Positions 1 to 11,789 of a DNA stretch of 64,000 bases are shown here, in pieces. Origin of the DNA: Niebla homalea. Its lineage: Eukaryota; Ascomycota; Lecanoromycetes; Lecanorales; Ramalinaceae. Position 1 is the first letter of the stretch, and every line of letters starts with the position of its first letter. A program made the position numbers and the translations under genes. The stretch lies in contig JAHGAU010000008.1 in the NCBI GenBank assembly GCA_019925105.1, forward strand, positions 310,001 to 374,000, in the 5' to 3' direction. A model generated the notes under the pieces. That model was not told where the DNA came from. It was given only the letters and a program-made list of their open reading frames with translations, and made no database searches.

Positions 1-510
1 CTCGAAGAAATGTCCGAAAAACTGTGCGAGTGCATCCGACGCTGGAGTGTCTGTGTTAACCATATGGCGACGAAACTGGGCGAGTGCAGTTCGACCCTTG
101 AAAAACTGTGCGGGTGCATTCGACGCTGGAGTGTCTGTGTTTCACTCATAGGGGCAGTCGACCATTTCGGGGACTTTTTTCAGATTGCGGGTTCGACGCT
201 GGAGGATGGGATTTTTCCCCTTTAGAAACTGTGCGAGTGCATTCGACGCTGGAGTGCCTATGTTTCACTCAAAGGGGCAGTCAACCGAATCCTGACTGCC
301 ATGGTCGCAGGTCCGACGCTGGAGGATGGTAGTTTTTCCCTTGGAGGTAAAGGATCTTCTCGTGAGGGGTGTACGTGTAGCCGGAATTCGATGCTGGAGG
401 GATGGGTATTGCCGAGATGGGAAGGGTGTAAATGTAGCCTTTTCGTCTGTTCGAGGACCGGCTTCGACGCCAGAAGCTGGACGTTTGTCTCAACGGGGCA
501 AGTATAAACT
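1..510. repeat. degenerate tandem repeat tract
   Basis: Two short units recur imperfectly. Unit A begins AACTGTGCGAGTGCAT and continues CGACGCTGGAGTG; copies start near 20, 104 and 227. Unit B (TTCGACGCTGGAGGATGG) occurs near 191 and 312, with more decayed forms near 388 and 461. Spacing is about 85-122 bp. Short ORFs run through the tract but share no conserved protein, so I read it as a diverged minisatellite or the remains of a repetitive gene, cut by the left window edge. Confidence 0.6.
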
Positions 511-945
511 CTGAGACACGAGGCTTTGGCCGAGAGTCATGCCATCGAGTAAAGACATCGAGGGTGAATATTTTTCAAGAGGCACTGTGCGGGAATGATG
601 AGGCTTCATGGCTGACGACTGCTTAACAATTGTAAAGCAACCGGCTGGTATAATCTACCCATTGGACGTGCAATGAATCAGTACTCTAGGACCGTAAGCC
701 GTCGCGCAACCGTTACGCAAAAGTGACGATTGAGGGCGCCCCAACTCAACGCCGGAGAGTGTCAGTTGTGCTGCAAAAGGGAAAGCGCAAGCGCTTCTGC
801 TTTGACCTCGGCATGTTCCGCCAATGTCTGGAGTAGCCTTCATTCACTTCGCGCAAAGCTGAATGCTCTGTTGAATGTGGGGAATGTGCGCAACCACGTA
901 GTCAATGCTTCAGATCCAGCTTGAGACTCGAAAATTATCACAATC
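511..945. other. intergenic, 5' flank of SPS19-like gene
   Basis: I see no gene here. The stretch immediately upstream of the dienoyl-CoA reductase start presumably holds its promoter. No recognisable regulatory site was identified. Confidence 0.5.
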
Positions 946-2099
946 ATGGCCCCAGCCAAAAGCGACTACGTCAGTGACGTGTGGAAAGATGGCATCTTTA
1001 GTATGCTTGCTTACTACCCTTTCGAGCCCCCATTTACTCCCCACCGCTGACCAGCATGTCGTCCTCCAGACAATCGCGTCGTCTTCTGTACCGGTGGCGC
1101 CGGCACTATCTGCAGTGCCCAAGTTCGCGCCCTCGTTCACCTCGGCGCCAATGCTTGCATCGTAGGGCGCAACCCGTCAAAGACTACCAATATGGCGCAA
1201 GACATTAGCACCGCGCGTAAGGGATCAAAGGTCTTGGGTATTGGCAATGTGGATGTGAGGAAGTACGCGGATTTGGAAGCGGCGGTGGAGAGGTGCGCCA
1301 AGGAGCTGGGTGGGGTGGATTATGTGATGTGAGTCTACAATAAGCCTACTCCACGCGACTTCGGAGTAGTTTTCTCGTGATACCGCTTCGGTTTAAAGAG
1401 AGCCTGAAACTGTCTGATGGAAGGCTATGATTCTGACATGATGAACACAACAGTGCCGGCGCTGCCGGCAACTTCCTCGCCCCCATCTCCCAACTCTCGC
1501 CCAACGCCATGAAATCCGTCATCGACATCGACATCCTCGGTTCTTACAACACCCTCAAAGCCACTCTCCCCCACCTCCTCCGCTCCGTTTCTTCTTCCTC
1601 CACAGCCGCCCCCTCCTCCACCACCTCCTCAACACACGTTCCCCTTGCGCCCAGTGGCCGCATCATTTTCATCAGCGCAACAATCCACTACACGACCCTC
1701 CCACTCCAATCCCACGTCTCTGTCGCCAAAGCCGGCATTGACGCCATGTCCGCCTCTACAGCGATCGAGTATGGCCCTAGGGGTATGACGTCGAATGTCA
1801 TTGCCCCCGGCCCAATTGCAGGGACGGAGGGGATGGAGAGGTTGAGTAGGAAAGGGGATATTGAGAGGAGCATGAAGGGGATGCCGTTGGGGAGGTGGGG
1901 GAAGGTGAAGGAGATTGCGGATGCAACTATATATTTGTTTAGTGATACGGGAGACTTTGTCAATGGGAGTGTGGTGGTCGTGGATGGCGGGGCGTGGAGG
2001 GTGAGTGGGGGCAGTCCGGGGGGCGGGTTCCAGTACCCGGATTTCTTGTTGGAGGGAGCGGCGGTTGAAGGGGTGAAGGGGGGGAAGAGTAAGCTATGA
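946..2099 (+). CDS. SPS19: peroxisomal 2,4-dienoyl-CoA reductase (SDR family)
   Basis: Exons 946-1000, 1070-1328 and 1454-2099 give 319 residues. Both introns have GT-AG ends and keep frame. Exon 2 starts the Rossmann fold with the glycine-rich NADP motif TGGAGTIC, followed by a VGRN segment and a GIGNVDVR stretch. Exon 3 carries IAGAAGNF and the DIDILGSYN segment typical of fungal dienoyl-CoA reductases, then FVNGSVVVVDGG near the end. The protein ends in SKL, a canonical PTS1 peroxisomal import signal, placing it in beta-oxidation of unsaturated fatty acids, where it reduces 2,4-dienoyl-CoA with NADPH. The classical SDR Tyr-x3-Lys is not obvious, as is usual in this subfamily. The start follows a good fungal context (CACAATC before ATG). 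Introns are 69 and 125 nt. Confidence 0.92.
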
Positions 2100-2705
2100 T
2101 CACATCCTGGTAATGAGCGACAAGGACAGAGCGGGGCCATGAAAGACGAACAGCTAGATTTGAGCGGTCATGGCCAGTTGTCTTCTCAACGTAAGCAAGG
2201 AAAGTGGAACAATTTGACAATTCCCAAGGTCAGATACTATCGGCAAATGTGACGACGATACGAGCATTGATGAAGCAAATGATATCGCATCAGTTTGAAG
2301 AGGCCTCCAGACTCCAAAGAACTGATGCTTTTTACATTGCATCTGAAGGTATCTTGGAAACTGCCTGTAAGCTGGCAAAGCGTCTCGGACATGCCTGACA
2401 GCGCTTTAAATGTTCATCTTCCGAAATGACTTGTGAGATAATGGTACAGTCTGATACATCCACCTATACGACTGCCCATCAACCTGAAGAGTACAGACTG
2501 CCACCGGAGGAAATTGGAATCTTGAATTGACATCATGGATCGCGCTAGTCCGCAAGAAGGTGGCGAGTCTTGGCACGAGCGTCACCGGAACTGCCGCCTT
2601 TTGAGATCATTGAACGTCGCTTCATGTCCAACTCAGCCAGGCCTTCTTTCGTCAACTTTTGACTTGTGCTGTACCAGCAAGCAAACGAGCAATCAAGCAA
2701 GCAAA
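2100..2705. other. intergenic
   Basis: Space between two co-oriented genes. Short ORFs at 2204-2398 (+) and 2154-2378 (-) resemble nothing known and lack coding character, so no gene is called. Confidence 0.5.
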
Positions 2706-3668
2706 ATGGCAAGATCCCTCTTCGGCCTCAGTGTCAAACCTATCGCCCTCACCAAATTCGTGGGGACGGTGAGTCTGGGGTTATTGACCGTATGTTCGAA
2801 CTCCCATCCCTCTCTTGACACTCCGGATTCGCCATCACCATCACTCCGCCATCTCAATCCTTTCATCATCCTACAGCAGTCTTCTAACGGAACCCTATCC
2901 ATCACACTTGTTCCCCCCCGGACCTTCTCCACCCAACCCCCCTCCTTACTCAACAATCCCCGCTCCCTCTCACACACACACACCGCTAACACCCCCTCCC
3001 ACCAGGGCCTCTCCTACACAACAACCACCCTCACCCTCCCCTCCCTCCACCTCCTCCCCTCCGCCACAACCGCCAGCAACACGACCCACCACCTCCGCAC
3101 CTCCACCTCCCGCACCTCCACCTACCTCTCCCTCCTCTCCACCCTCTCCCTCTCGCTCTCCTACATCCTCTCCCCGCGGGGCAAACAACATCCCTTCCTG
3201 ATCTACGCCGCCCTGACCACCGCGCTCCCCCTCGGCTGGGACGCGTGGACCGCTTACGTCGCCCCCGCCACCGCCAGAACTGCGGCGGGAGGCAATGATG
3301 ATGGACGCATCAGCATGAGGGATGCAACAACAACAACAACAACACTAACGGGGCGGAAGAGTAGCAACAGCAGCAGCAGCAGCGATGATATCGAGGAATG
3401 GGAGGTCGAGGCGTCGGGCATGCGGGCACCATCCAGTGGTAGTGGGGGGAGCACCGCCAAGGCCGGCGGCGGCGGTGGTGGTGCTGGTGGTGGGGTGAGG
3501 ACTCCACCGGAGGATAGCAGCAGCGGCGGCGACGACGTGGACGGGGAAGTGAATGGCGAGAGTGTGAGGGAGGGGATGAGGAGTTGGGGGCAGGGGTGGC
3601 GAGGCGGGGGTGCTCTGGGGGTCGGGTTCGCCACTGCGGTGGTGGGATTGTGGGGGGATGGGGTTTAG
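2706..3668 (+). CDS. ATG33: Atg33-like mitochondrial membrane protein
   Basis: Exons 2706-2789 and 3006-3668 (216-nt intron, phase 0) give 248 residues. The intron has no in-frame stop, so an unspliced ORF from 2535 also exists, but splicing joins KFVGTVSLGLLT to GLSYTTTTLTLPSL, the N-terminal signature I recognise from fungal Atg33-like proteins. There are hydrophobic segments at about residues 15-40, 65-85 and 90-110, a low-complexity Ser/Thr/Gly loop (about 130-220) and a C-terminal membrane segment ending VVGLWGDGV. Yeast Atg33 is an outer-membrane mitophagy factor; the role here is inferred from family resemblance. The C/T-rich intron and the loop produce many spurious antisense ORFs. 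Confidence 0.7.
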   Translation: MARSLFGLSVKPIALTKFVGTVSLGLLTVCSNSHPSLDTPDSPSPSLRHLNPFIILQQSSNGTLSITLVPPRTFSTQPPSLLNNPRSLSHTHTANTPSHQGLSYTTTTLTLPSLHLLPSATTASNTTHHLRTSTSRTSTYLSLLSTLSLSLSYILSPRGKQHPFLIYAALTTALPLGWDAWTAYVAPATARTAAGGNDDGRISMRDATTTTTTLTGRKSSNSSSSSDDIEEWEVEASGMRAPSSGSGGSTAKAGGGGGGAGGGVRTPPEDSSSGGDDVDGEVNGESVREGMRSWGQGWRGGGALGVGFATAVVGLWGDGV

Positions 3669-4286
3669 TTTCGGGAGCGGGGGGGGAGGGTGGTCTCATA
3701 CCGCAAAGCCTGTCACGATGCGGGGGCGAGGGACCAGTATGGTAGAGGGAGGCGCTGGGGAGATTGGATGGGAGGTAAGATCTACTTTGTGGTTTTGCGT
3801 GGGGGGGAGAAGGCGTCCGTGTGGTGATCTGCCGATTTGCATTGAGGTGATTGTAGGTTGGGGAGGGGGAAAGCGATCTCACTCAGCTCGATCACAACAA
3901 GATGTCACTATCTAGCAATTGAATGATGACATCCATGCTTGCCTTTCAAAGCTGCTTCTATTGCACTATTGCATGTCCCAGCGTGGTGATGATACATAGG
4001 GACTATTTCAAAATCTCTGCTGTTGGGTATGGCCAATGTACCGTACCACCAATCAACGGTCTCTCTCATACCGCCATGCCGCTCCGCTCAAAAACACCGA
4101 CGCTGTATAGGAAATCATTGTTGCCTCCCTAATGTACCCTCACGCTCACGCTCCCTTTGAACGCCAAATGTTTGTTCCTTTAGCCCGCTTCTAGAAAGGC
4201 CAGAGACGTTTCATTGCTAGCACCCCTGTCGAATCACTCCTTTTCCAATCTCGCCAGCCATCGAGGATCAGAACACAATGTCATCA
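3669..4286. other. intergenic between convergent genes
   Basis: Holds the 3' ends of the Atg33-like gene (+) and SSK1 (-). G-rich at first. I see no gene or terminator-like structure that I can defend. Confidence 0.5.
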
Positions 4287-6707
4287 TCAGCTCCCCTCCC
4301 CACTCGAGCTCGTGGCCCCACTTCCCCCAGACTCCCCACGATCACGCGTGATGACTTCCTCCACTGCAGTCATCTTGGGCTTCTTCGCCCCCGCATCGAG
4401 GGGCTCATCACCTTTGGCAATAGCACCACCTTTTGCCACCAGACTGTCGCGCTTCTCGCCCTTCTTGAGATTGGTGGTGGTGGTGGTGGCGTCCTTAGCG
4501 GCAGGGGCAAGGGAGGATTGCTTGCTGTCTTTAGCTGCCGGGACGGAAGTGAAGTCCTTCCACTTGCGCCACCCGTCGAAGTCGATGAGGGCTTGCATGC
4601 AGCCCCATTCCATGACCTTGCGGGAGAGCCAATCGAAGTTCACAGGCTTGGTTTGAGTCAGCCCCACGAAGCTTGTTTGTCAAGGGGAAAGGGCAACATG
4701 AGAAGTAAGAGTCACAGAACAGAAGAAGAGAAAAGTAAGTACCTTCGTCAAGAAATCATTACACCCTGCCGCCAACGCCTCATGCCTATCACTCTGCAAG
4801 GAACTCGCCGTCAGCGCCACGATAATGACGGGGCTCTTGAAAAGGTCCGTGTTGTGTAGATTGTCCTCTTCCTTCGGTTTCTTCACCATCGTCTCGCTTG
4901 CATCATTCCCACCATCAGTCATCATAGCTTCGTCGGCCGCTTTTTCAAACGTTGGCGTGTTGCCCCCTCGGTTGATGCCGATGCTATTCACTCTTTCTAG
5001 TCTTCGAATTTCTTTGGTGGCGTCTAAGCCGTTCATCACCGGCAATTGGATATCCATCAAGACCAAGTGAAAGCCACCTTCGCGCCACTTGTTGACGGCA
5101 ATCTCGCCGTTAATGGCGGTGGACCAGCGGACTTTCAGGCGCTTCAGGAAGGCCTCTAGGAGGCGAAGATTGATATGATTGTCCTCCACAATGAGGACGT
5201 TGATGGGCGGGATGGCCACATCACCAAGGGGACCTTGGTTAGATGTTTTCGTGCCATTTGGAGACTTTTTGGCGCGCTTGGGTTTCTGGGTAGGGCGAGG
5301 AGAAGAGGTCCGTGGAGGTGGTGTGGCGGTACCGTGAGTTATATCTGCGGGAGCAAGAGGTGGAGTTGGGAGGTGGGCATTCTGTGCCGGGGGCACTTTA
5401 TGGACGTCTGAGGGGATCAGCATGTGAGATCCAACTCAATAGAGGAGGAAAGCGTTACCATGGTTCTGAGCATGGGAGCCGCTGTTCAAGACCGTGGGTG
5501 ATGATGTATGCTGCCGCCCGTATCTTGGACGTTGTCGATCTGCATGTCGATTGCGATTCAGTGCGCCTGGTGAGGGTAGGTTGGGTACGTGGCCTGTTTC
5601 AATGACGGACATGGAGTTTTGGTGAGGAGGAAGTCTGTGAATGATTGCGTGCCCGCTTTGAAGTGCCAGGTTTGATGGAAGATGCGGCGAGTGGGGCCCA
5701 TTGACAGGCATCGGAGGGAAGTAATCTGTCCCGTTCTCTCCCGGCCTGAGGTCTTCCGTCATGTAATAGCTAGGGACGGGTATCCTAGGCGAGTGCTTTG
5801 GTGTGCGACGCTGGGGAACGTCGATAAGCAAAGCTTCGTCGATTGACTGTCCCTTGGGGTAGTGGATATCTAGAATTTTGAGAATATTCTCGTCTGGCCT
5901 CAGAGATCGCTCATTGGTATGGCGCGAGGAGTGAGGGGCAAGGGAGACCTTAAGAGTGAAGTCGGGTGGATCGAAATGCCTACCCAGAGAATTGGCATAC
6001 TTTCGGAGTACCACATCTTTGACATCGTCCACTAAATCATCCTCACCTACTGGGACCCGTGTAGCGTCTGCCTTGGGCATCTTGACCCATATCTTTTTAG
6101 GCATCGTTGCAGACGCGTTGGAGCGATCCGGAGTAGATGTGGATTGTCTCGAGATTTGAGAGTCTGGTTGACAATTTTTCGGGGTTGCAAATTCGCGATC
6201 TTGGCCCAGGGATATGTGTGAATGTCTTCTGGCCGCAAGACTGGGTCTTCTTTCACTTGCAGGCTGAGCGTCTTCTTCCCTCAATCTCTCGGGATTCTCG
6301 GGAGGAGGGGCTTGACTCTTGCTGCCTGTGGTGGAGGAACGGCCCCTGTTTTCGGGCGTGGCTTGCTCGATGACCAATCTCGGATTCTCTATCTGATGAA
6401 TTGGCGTTGTTACGGGAGACGGTGGTGTTGGTTCCGAAGGGTTTGGGGGTAAGGGATCAGATGTCGGCTCAGAGGCAGCAGCATTGGAAGCTGTGGATTG
6501 GGTGGAGAGTATTGGAGGTTGTTTCTGATCATCCACAGGAAACGCGAATGAGGTTTTCTTGCCTCTACCGATCCGCAATGAATTTTTGGTCCAGTTGCGA
6601 TCAGCCAAAGAAGAATTACTAGGTATGGAGGAGAGATCCGTCGTAGGGGAAGCGATGGATGAGGACCGGCGAAAGGCAGGCTTGGAGAGTGACTTGAGGT
6701 CAGTCAT
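4287..6707 (-). CDS. SSK1: HOG-pathway response regulator Ssk1
   Basis: Exons 6707-5459, 5407-4743 and 4646-4287 encode 757 residues; introns are 51 and 96 nt with frame kept. A long Ser/Pro-rich N-terminus carries a conserved block starting KIWVKMPKADATRVPVGEDD (about residues 200-305). The receiver domain begins NVLIVEDNHINLRLLEAFLKR. Acidic residues sit in VEDN, and the phospho-acceptor Asp in VLMDIQLPVMNG is near residue 535. After a long insert typical of Ssk1 come VALTASS and NDFLTK|PVNFDWL, where the conserved Lys lies exactly at the second splice junction. The WGCMQALIDFDGWRKWK tail is diagnostic. Ssk1 takes phosphate from the Sln1-Ypd1 relay and controls the Ssk2/Ssk22 MAPKKK in osmotic and oxidative stress. 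The Ala/Thr-rich C-terminus is not conserved. Confidence 0.92.
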
Positions 6708-7679
6708 TGGCCCCTTGTCGAATCATGTTTGTGGAACGAATGTGAGTGAGGTTGCAACAGCTCTTCGAGAGGTGGACTTTTCAATCGATAATTGAAGTAT
6801 TAAAGGAGTCAATAATTCCAGGGCACGAGAGGGCGGCGGCGAGTCGGAGCTCTAGTTAGTGGTCTGCTGCACTGCTGTTCGGGGCCTGGCCTGCCTTGGC
6901 AAGCTCAGGCTGGGGCACTGAGGCACTGTAGGAATTGCAGAGGAACCGGCCCGATAAGGCTTGGCACTTCCATCAGCTGGTCCAACGGTCATTTGAATCA
7001 TCTTTATAGACCCAAACATGTGAGAGAACATGACGGTGCGGATGGCCAATCCGAACTTAGAGCATGCAATTCCACTGGCACCCTCAAAACCGGTTCTTCC
7101 AACAAAGCCTACCGAGTGAAAAGGACATAATTGTAACGCAACACTAAGCTGTCAAGGTAAGAGCACTGACGGACATCAGCAGGGGATGTCGTTTCACTGG
7201 ACCGTGATTTGATTGTGATTTTCTGTCACTGACACTTCTCTCACGACTCTCTTGCGAAAGTGATTGTGCGACCAAGCGGATATGGATCCCGTAGTGTCTT
7301 TCTTTTGCGAAAACGTTCTACCAAGACCCCAACATACGCTGCCCTCTAACTCTCTAAAAATATGAGTATGGAGTCTTCCATTACAATGTTGATAAAAATA
7401 TGTCCTTGGCTTTCTTACTGTCTCACGCTATCAAAGCTGTTCATGTTTGCAGGTGCCGACTTCCATGCCGACTTCCATGTAGACATCACCTCTTTCACAG
7501 ACCTTTCCTTTGAATATCCATTGCCAGTCCAGCCGTCTTCATCCCATTTTCTGGGTGATTGCGTTGCCTAAGGAAGCTCGGAACCACTGCACCTACGTAC
7601 TATTTTCTCGTAGAGGCACATCACGGACTTCGAGGTCAAGAGACGATAGAGGGTTCTTAACATCCTCGGATCAGCTAAG
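6708..7679. other. divergent intergenic region
   Basis: About 970 bp between the SSK1 start (-) and the secreted-orphan start (+), so it should contain both promoters. Small ORFs at 7362-7571 and 7510-7707 have no recognisable features. Confidence 0.5.
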
Positions 7680-8386
7680 ATGCTCTCAGCGAAGGTCCAG
7701 CTGCTAGTTCTAGCTGTTCTTTCCTCGCTCCATAATGTGCTGGCCAAGGTCACATCCTATCCACGTAATCCACTTCCGTCAATCAAGGAGGTGCGGCTCA
7801 AGTAAGCGATGGGCCCTCCTTCCAAAGAGATGCCAGCTACCTACTGACTAGAATAACTAAGCAATGCCGGCGGTGTCCGCTACGAAGTATCCGTCACCCC
7901 TTCAATTTACATCCCTCTTGACCCCTCCGTCCGCTACTTTGGCGTGAGCTTCCTTAATACCTCCACCACCCTCGCTACCTGGCATGATTTCATGCTCACC
8001 GCCGTCGAGATCGAAGAGGCTATCTACAGCGTAGCCGGCAACCGAACCGAGGATGGCGCTCTAGTGACAAACTTCCGATGGCCGGAATACCCCCCAACTT
8101 TTACATGGCCGCTGGCTTACAACGTTTCCGCCATTGGTCGTGGACTGCAACCAAAGACAGCGGTCACCTTCACCTACGACCACATGGTGCTCTTCACCAG
8201 GTGGATGGTCCAGGCTGCAAGGCACACCCATGGACAAATAGCACATTTGAGTGCTCGTTTGGGGTGGCCGGTGAACCAGGGCAGCGACCTGTCGATGTCC
8301 CCATTGCGAGAGGTTACTTCGCCCCGGGCAACTGGACGGGGTCATATGACGCGTCCGAGCATGCCCCTCTAGTTCTCAACCTGTAG
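7680..8386 (+). CDS. predicted secreted orphan protein (uncertain splicing)
   Basis: Exon 1 (7680-7801) encodes a clear signal peptide, MLSAKVQLLVLAVLSSLHNVLA. A 60-nt intron (7802-7861, GTAAGC, CTGAC branch site, AAG end) leads to NNAGGVRYEVSVTPSIYIPL and continues in frame to about 8200. The likely C-terminus (STFECSFG to SYDASEHAPLVLNL, stop 8384-8386) is in another frame. Joining them needs either a 41-nt intron (8201-8241, donor GTGGAT, no good branch site) or a frameshift. Several N-x-S/T sites (LNTSTT, YNVSAIG, GNWTGS) support extracellular location. I recognise no family. Small size, signal peptide and orphan status would fit an effector-like or cell-surface protein, but that is inference. 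Confidence 0.55.
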
Positions 8387-10117
8387 AGACCGCAAACCTC
8401 TTGACCCTGACCTCCATTTCATGAAGGATAAAAAGAAGAGAGGCCCATAGGAGCAATACCCTGTCGTAAGTGGTTGGTCCATTGCCTGTGACATATACTT
8501 GTATTCCATGCGAGGGGATATGCCTGTACGACTGGCATGTACTTAAGAATGCAACCCCGAGCCTATGACGGAGGTTTAACTCCATTTCGCTTTCTTACAG
8601 AACACCTCCACTGTCAAATCTCAATAATCCATAGAAAAATCTTTCTTTAGCAGTTCCCTTCTTATGTCGTTAAGACCCATGATATCCAAAACGTATATCA
8701 CACATACCAAAATCCCGTAGCATCGCTACCAATTGCGTTAACACTCAATACCCTGCGATGCTAAATCATCGCCCTGACTTAAGTTAGACCCGGTCACAAC
8801 ATCATACATAAAAGAGGAACATCCCAGCAGCAGCAGCAGCAGATAAGGTAGATACACATGCACCGATCCGTGACTTGCCCGGCGTCGCGAATGGGCCCAA
8901 ACCACAGTTCCCACACGTCTCAGCTGAACTGAACTGGCTCCTTCCATCACGCCTTTTGGTTCGCAACAATGACAGCATGGATCGAAGCAGCAGTGGAGGT
9001 TGGGGAGGGGGGGGGGGCCCGATGCGTGTGAGGATATACACAACCATGATTTTTCTTTTTTTCTTTTAAATTTTTTTCCATTTTCAAAATTTTCGGCCAG
9101 ATTCAACGGATTGTGCGATCAGGAGGAGTGAGATGGAGATGAGATGATTGGCACGGTCAAACGGGCGCGTGAGTCAGAAGTTCACCATCATCCATCCGAC
9201 GGCACATATATCCCTCGAAGGAAGTGAAATGTTTTGGGGGTTTTTTTTGGCAGTCGTTGGCCCCGCGTGAGGACGCTATCCACGATGGGCGCCCCGACCA
9301 CAGTCTTCGAGATGGGGACCGGTTTTGTGATGGGGAAGACCGACTACGTGTATGGATGGAGCAATGAAGAGCTTGGGCGGATCCGGGGGAAGGCAGTACA
9401 GTACGTAGCTTGCACGTTCGTTCCTTCCGCCACTGCTGAGGGTTGCGGTTTGGAAAAATGAAAATACTTGTGTGTGGTTGATCAACGGCAGGCAGGCAGG
9501 CAAGCTCTTCATCCTCAAAGACATCTTGATTCTGAGATGTGGGTTTGTGAAGAAACCTGGGGACTTGCTGTGGGCTCTGTCTGTGGTGGGAGGCAGTTGA
9601 TGGTTCGCTCATATTACGCCGGGACATGGCATTCTTCTTTCAATTTTTGTGAGAGGATATCGGGGCGTTCCCGATGTCGGGAAGATCACCTCGGGGAGTC
9701 AGGACTTGTTGTCTCTTCTGCTTTTTTAAGTGGAGATTTACGATCATGCTATACGACACGATTGATTGCGAGGATGCTGGAAAAAGTATTGAGGAAAATT
9801 TGGAAAAAACAGAGCGTACTGATTGTGCTGGCATATCGGCTTGACCTATATCTTGGTTAGGGTGAAGCTCACTTGGTCGACATCGATGCTAGTAGAGGCC
9901 ACTATAAGGATTCATAGGTGAAGTTGATGAATTCGTTGGTGACATAAGACGATGAGTTAGGACACACCCCACAAACACCTCCCAAATCCCCCTTTATTGC
10001 CGTCATAAATTCTGTGTCATAAATGCCATCCAAGTCTAGCCATTCCATTTCGCGCCAAAGTCATCCCAACGTGTCCATCTTATCAGACGCCTCTGACCCA
10101 CGAAAGACCAAACTCCT
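8387..10117. other. intergenic, no gene recognised
   Basis: 1.7 kb with mononucleotide runs (G12 near 9007, T8-T9 near 9055-9075 and 9240). ORFs of up to 156 codons occur on both strands but show no family signature or coherent splicing. Confidence 0.45.
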
Positions 10118-11021
10118 TTAGAAGAGTCTCCCATTCCCCCTCTTCCTCCCAATCCTGTGACTTCTCTTCGGCTGCTGCACTTCACTCACGCCTTCTCGCG
10201 TCTTACCCTTCTCGTCGTCCCCTCCATGTCCTGCGGCACCCGCTGCACCGACCCCGAACCCCAAATCGTGCACACTCTGCCCGGGTCCCCACGTATTGAT
10301 ATTGGGCTGACTACCCGGACCAAGCGCCCATTTCGCTTCCCTGCGGCGATGGTAGCGCCGGTGGAGGAAGGTGCCACCAACTGCGAGAGCAGTCAGGCCA
10401 ATGACGAGGATGATGAGCATGACCACCCATTTCCAGTGCGTGGAGAACCTATTCACGACCGCATCAGTTTGATCATTGCGCGCCGAATCCTCGATAAATT
10501 TGCAGGGAGATGAGGAAGAGAGAGGGATCTTACCATGGCCCCTTACTGGCATCCTGATTCGCCACACTGACGCCATCGACAGTATTCCCCGCCTGCGTGT
10601 TCGCGCCCGAACTCTGCGTCGGATCCGTCGTCGCCTGGACCGTCGGCGTCGTCTGCTGCTGCTGCTGCTGCTGCGTCGTCTGGCCGTTCCCACCGGCAGC
10701 GACCTGCGATCCGCCCTTGCCACAGTACGTCTGGTACCAATTCTGGATCGTGGCCATGTCCCCAGAGTTGCAGTTTGAGCAGACCTGCACGGGTTGGTTG
10801 GAGTAAAGTTGAGTGAGGAGGGCGGATTGGCAGAAGCAAGATTGGTAGATGCCCTGGGAGGTTTGCGGGGCACCGCCGGCGGGGACGCAGCCCGTTTGGC
10901 CTTGCTGGAGGACTGTGCATTGTTGAGCGCAGGCAGGCAGGTTATTGGGGATGAGTTGTTGAGAGAGAGCGAGGGGAGCGATGGTAGTGAGGAGGGTGAG
11001 AAGATGGTAAAGGCGAAGCAT
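10118..11021 (-). CDS. single-pass membrane protein with 8-Cys ectodomain
   Basis: Exons 11021-10534 and 10448-10118 (85-nt intron) encode 272 residues. A signal peptide (MLRLYHLLTLLTTIAPLALS) precedes a cysteine-rich domain of about 80 residues with eight cysteines (PACAQQC, TGC, SCFC, VCSNC, TYC), reminiscent of CFEM-type spacing but not a confident CFEM match. A Gln/Thr/Ser-rich stalk including a Gln run follows, then DASKGPW|FSTHWKW across the splice site and the membrane helix VVMLIILVIGLTALAVGGTFL. The basic stop-transfer HRRYHRRREAK leads into a roughly 75-residue basic cytosolic tail. The topology resembles fungal wall-sensor or adhesion-type surface proteins, but no specific function is known to me. 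Confidence 0.8.
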
Positions 11022-11789
11022 TGTGAAACGAACGAAGAAGGTGATGGGTTGGATAGAAAGGTGACTTCAAGTCAGCAGTTGATGAAAGTCTCACATCGAA
11101 TTGATGCAATAAAGGGAGAGATGATCGAAACGAACGAAAGAATGATGAAAGAGTCCCGAGCGAAGTGTCGTTGACTGGTTGTAGGGACTTAGGACAGAAG
11201 AAAAGGACTCGAGAGTCGAGGAACGTGGTCGGAAAGGAATGTGGAGGTGGAGCTCGGGCAGTCTAGAGAGGAAGAGGGAGGAGCGAAGGAGAGCAGAGTT
11301 TCTAATTGGGTTTCACCTTTTCGGTAGCGCCGTCTTGGGTTGCTTTGGGTTAATCTTTCCGCTTTTGCCGCATCCCGCATCTCTAAAAGTTCATTCTGAT
11401 ACGATGTTGGACACTTTATCTGCATACAAGGCCCACTGTGGGGCAACGCAAGAACTACGGAGTACAGTCTTAAAGAATATCTGTACAATCCATTTGAAAG
11501 TCACCCATATGGACATTGTATCGGTCTATGTAAGCTCACATGCGTCACTCAACGGATGAACCTCAAAGCAGAAGCCGGTAATTGCAACATACATACAGCC
11601 TTCAATAACCGCCATGCCAAACTGTCATCCGTCCCCACCATATTGCTTATCATTGAGGTCTCAATCTAGCACTGCTAAATACGTTCATGTATATATGTAT
11701 ATATTTACTTGATTTCTCCTGCACCCCCTCTCATCAACTCTTTCCGAAAAACCCAACCACCCCACCCCTCCCCCTCCCCATACCCAACA
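11022..11789. other. divergent intergenic region
   Basis: Lies between the 8-Cys membrane gene (-) and the GNAT gene (+) and presumably contains both promoters. A TA-rich stretch (TATATATGTATATAT near 11690) lies about 100 bp upstream of the GNAT start. Confidence 0.5.

Noticed and set aside
3254..3882. Two overlapping minus-strand ORFs (126 and 190 codons)
   Set aside because: Shadows of the low-complexity loop of the Atg33-like gene; Pro/His/Cys-rich without family features.
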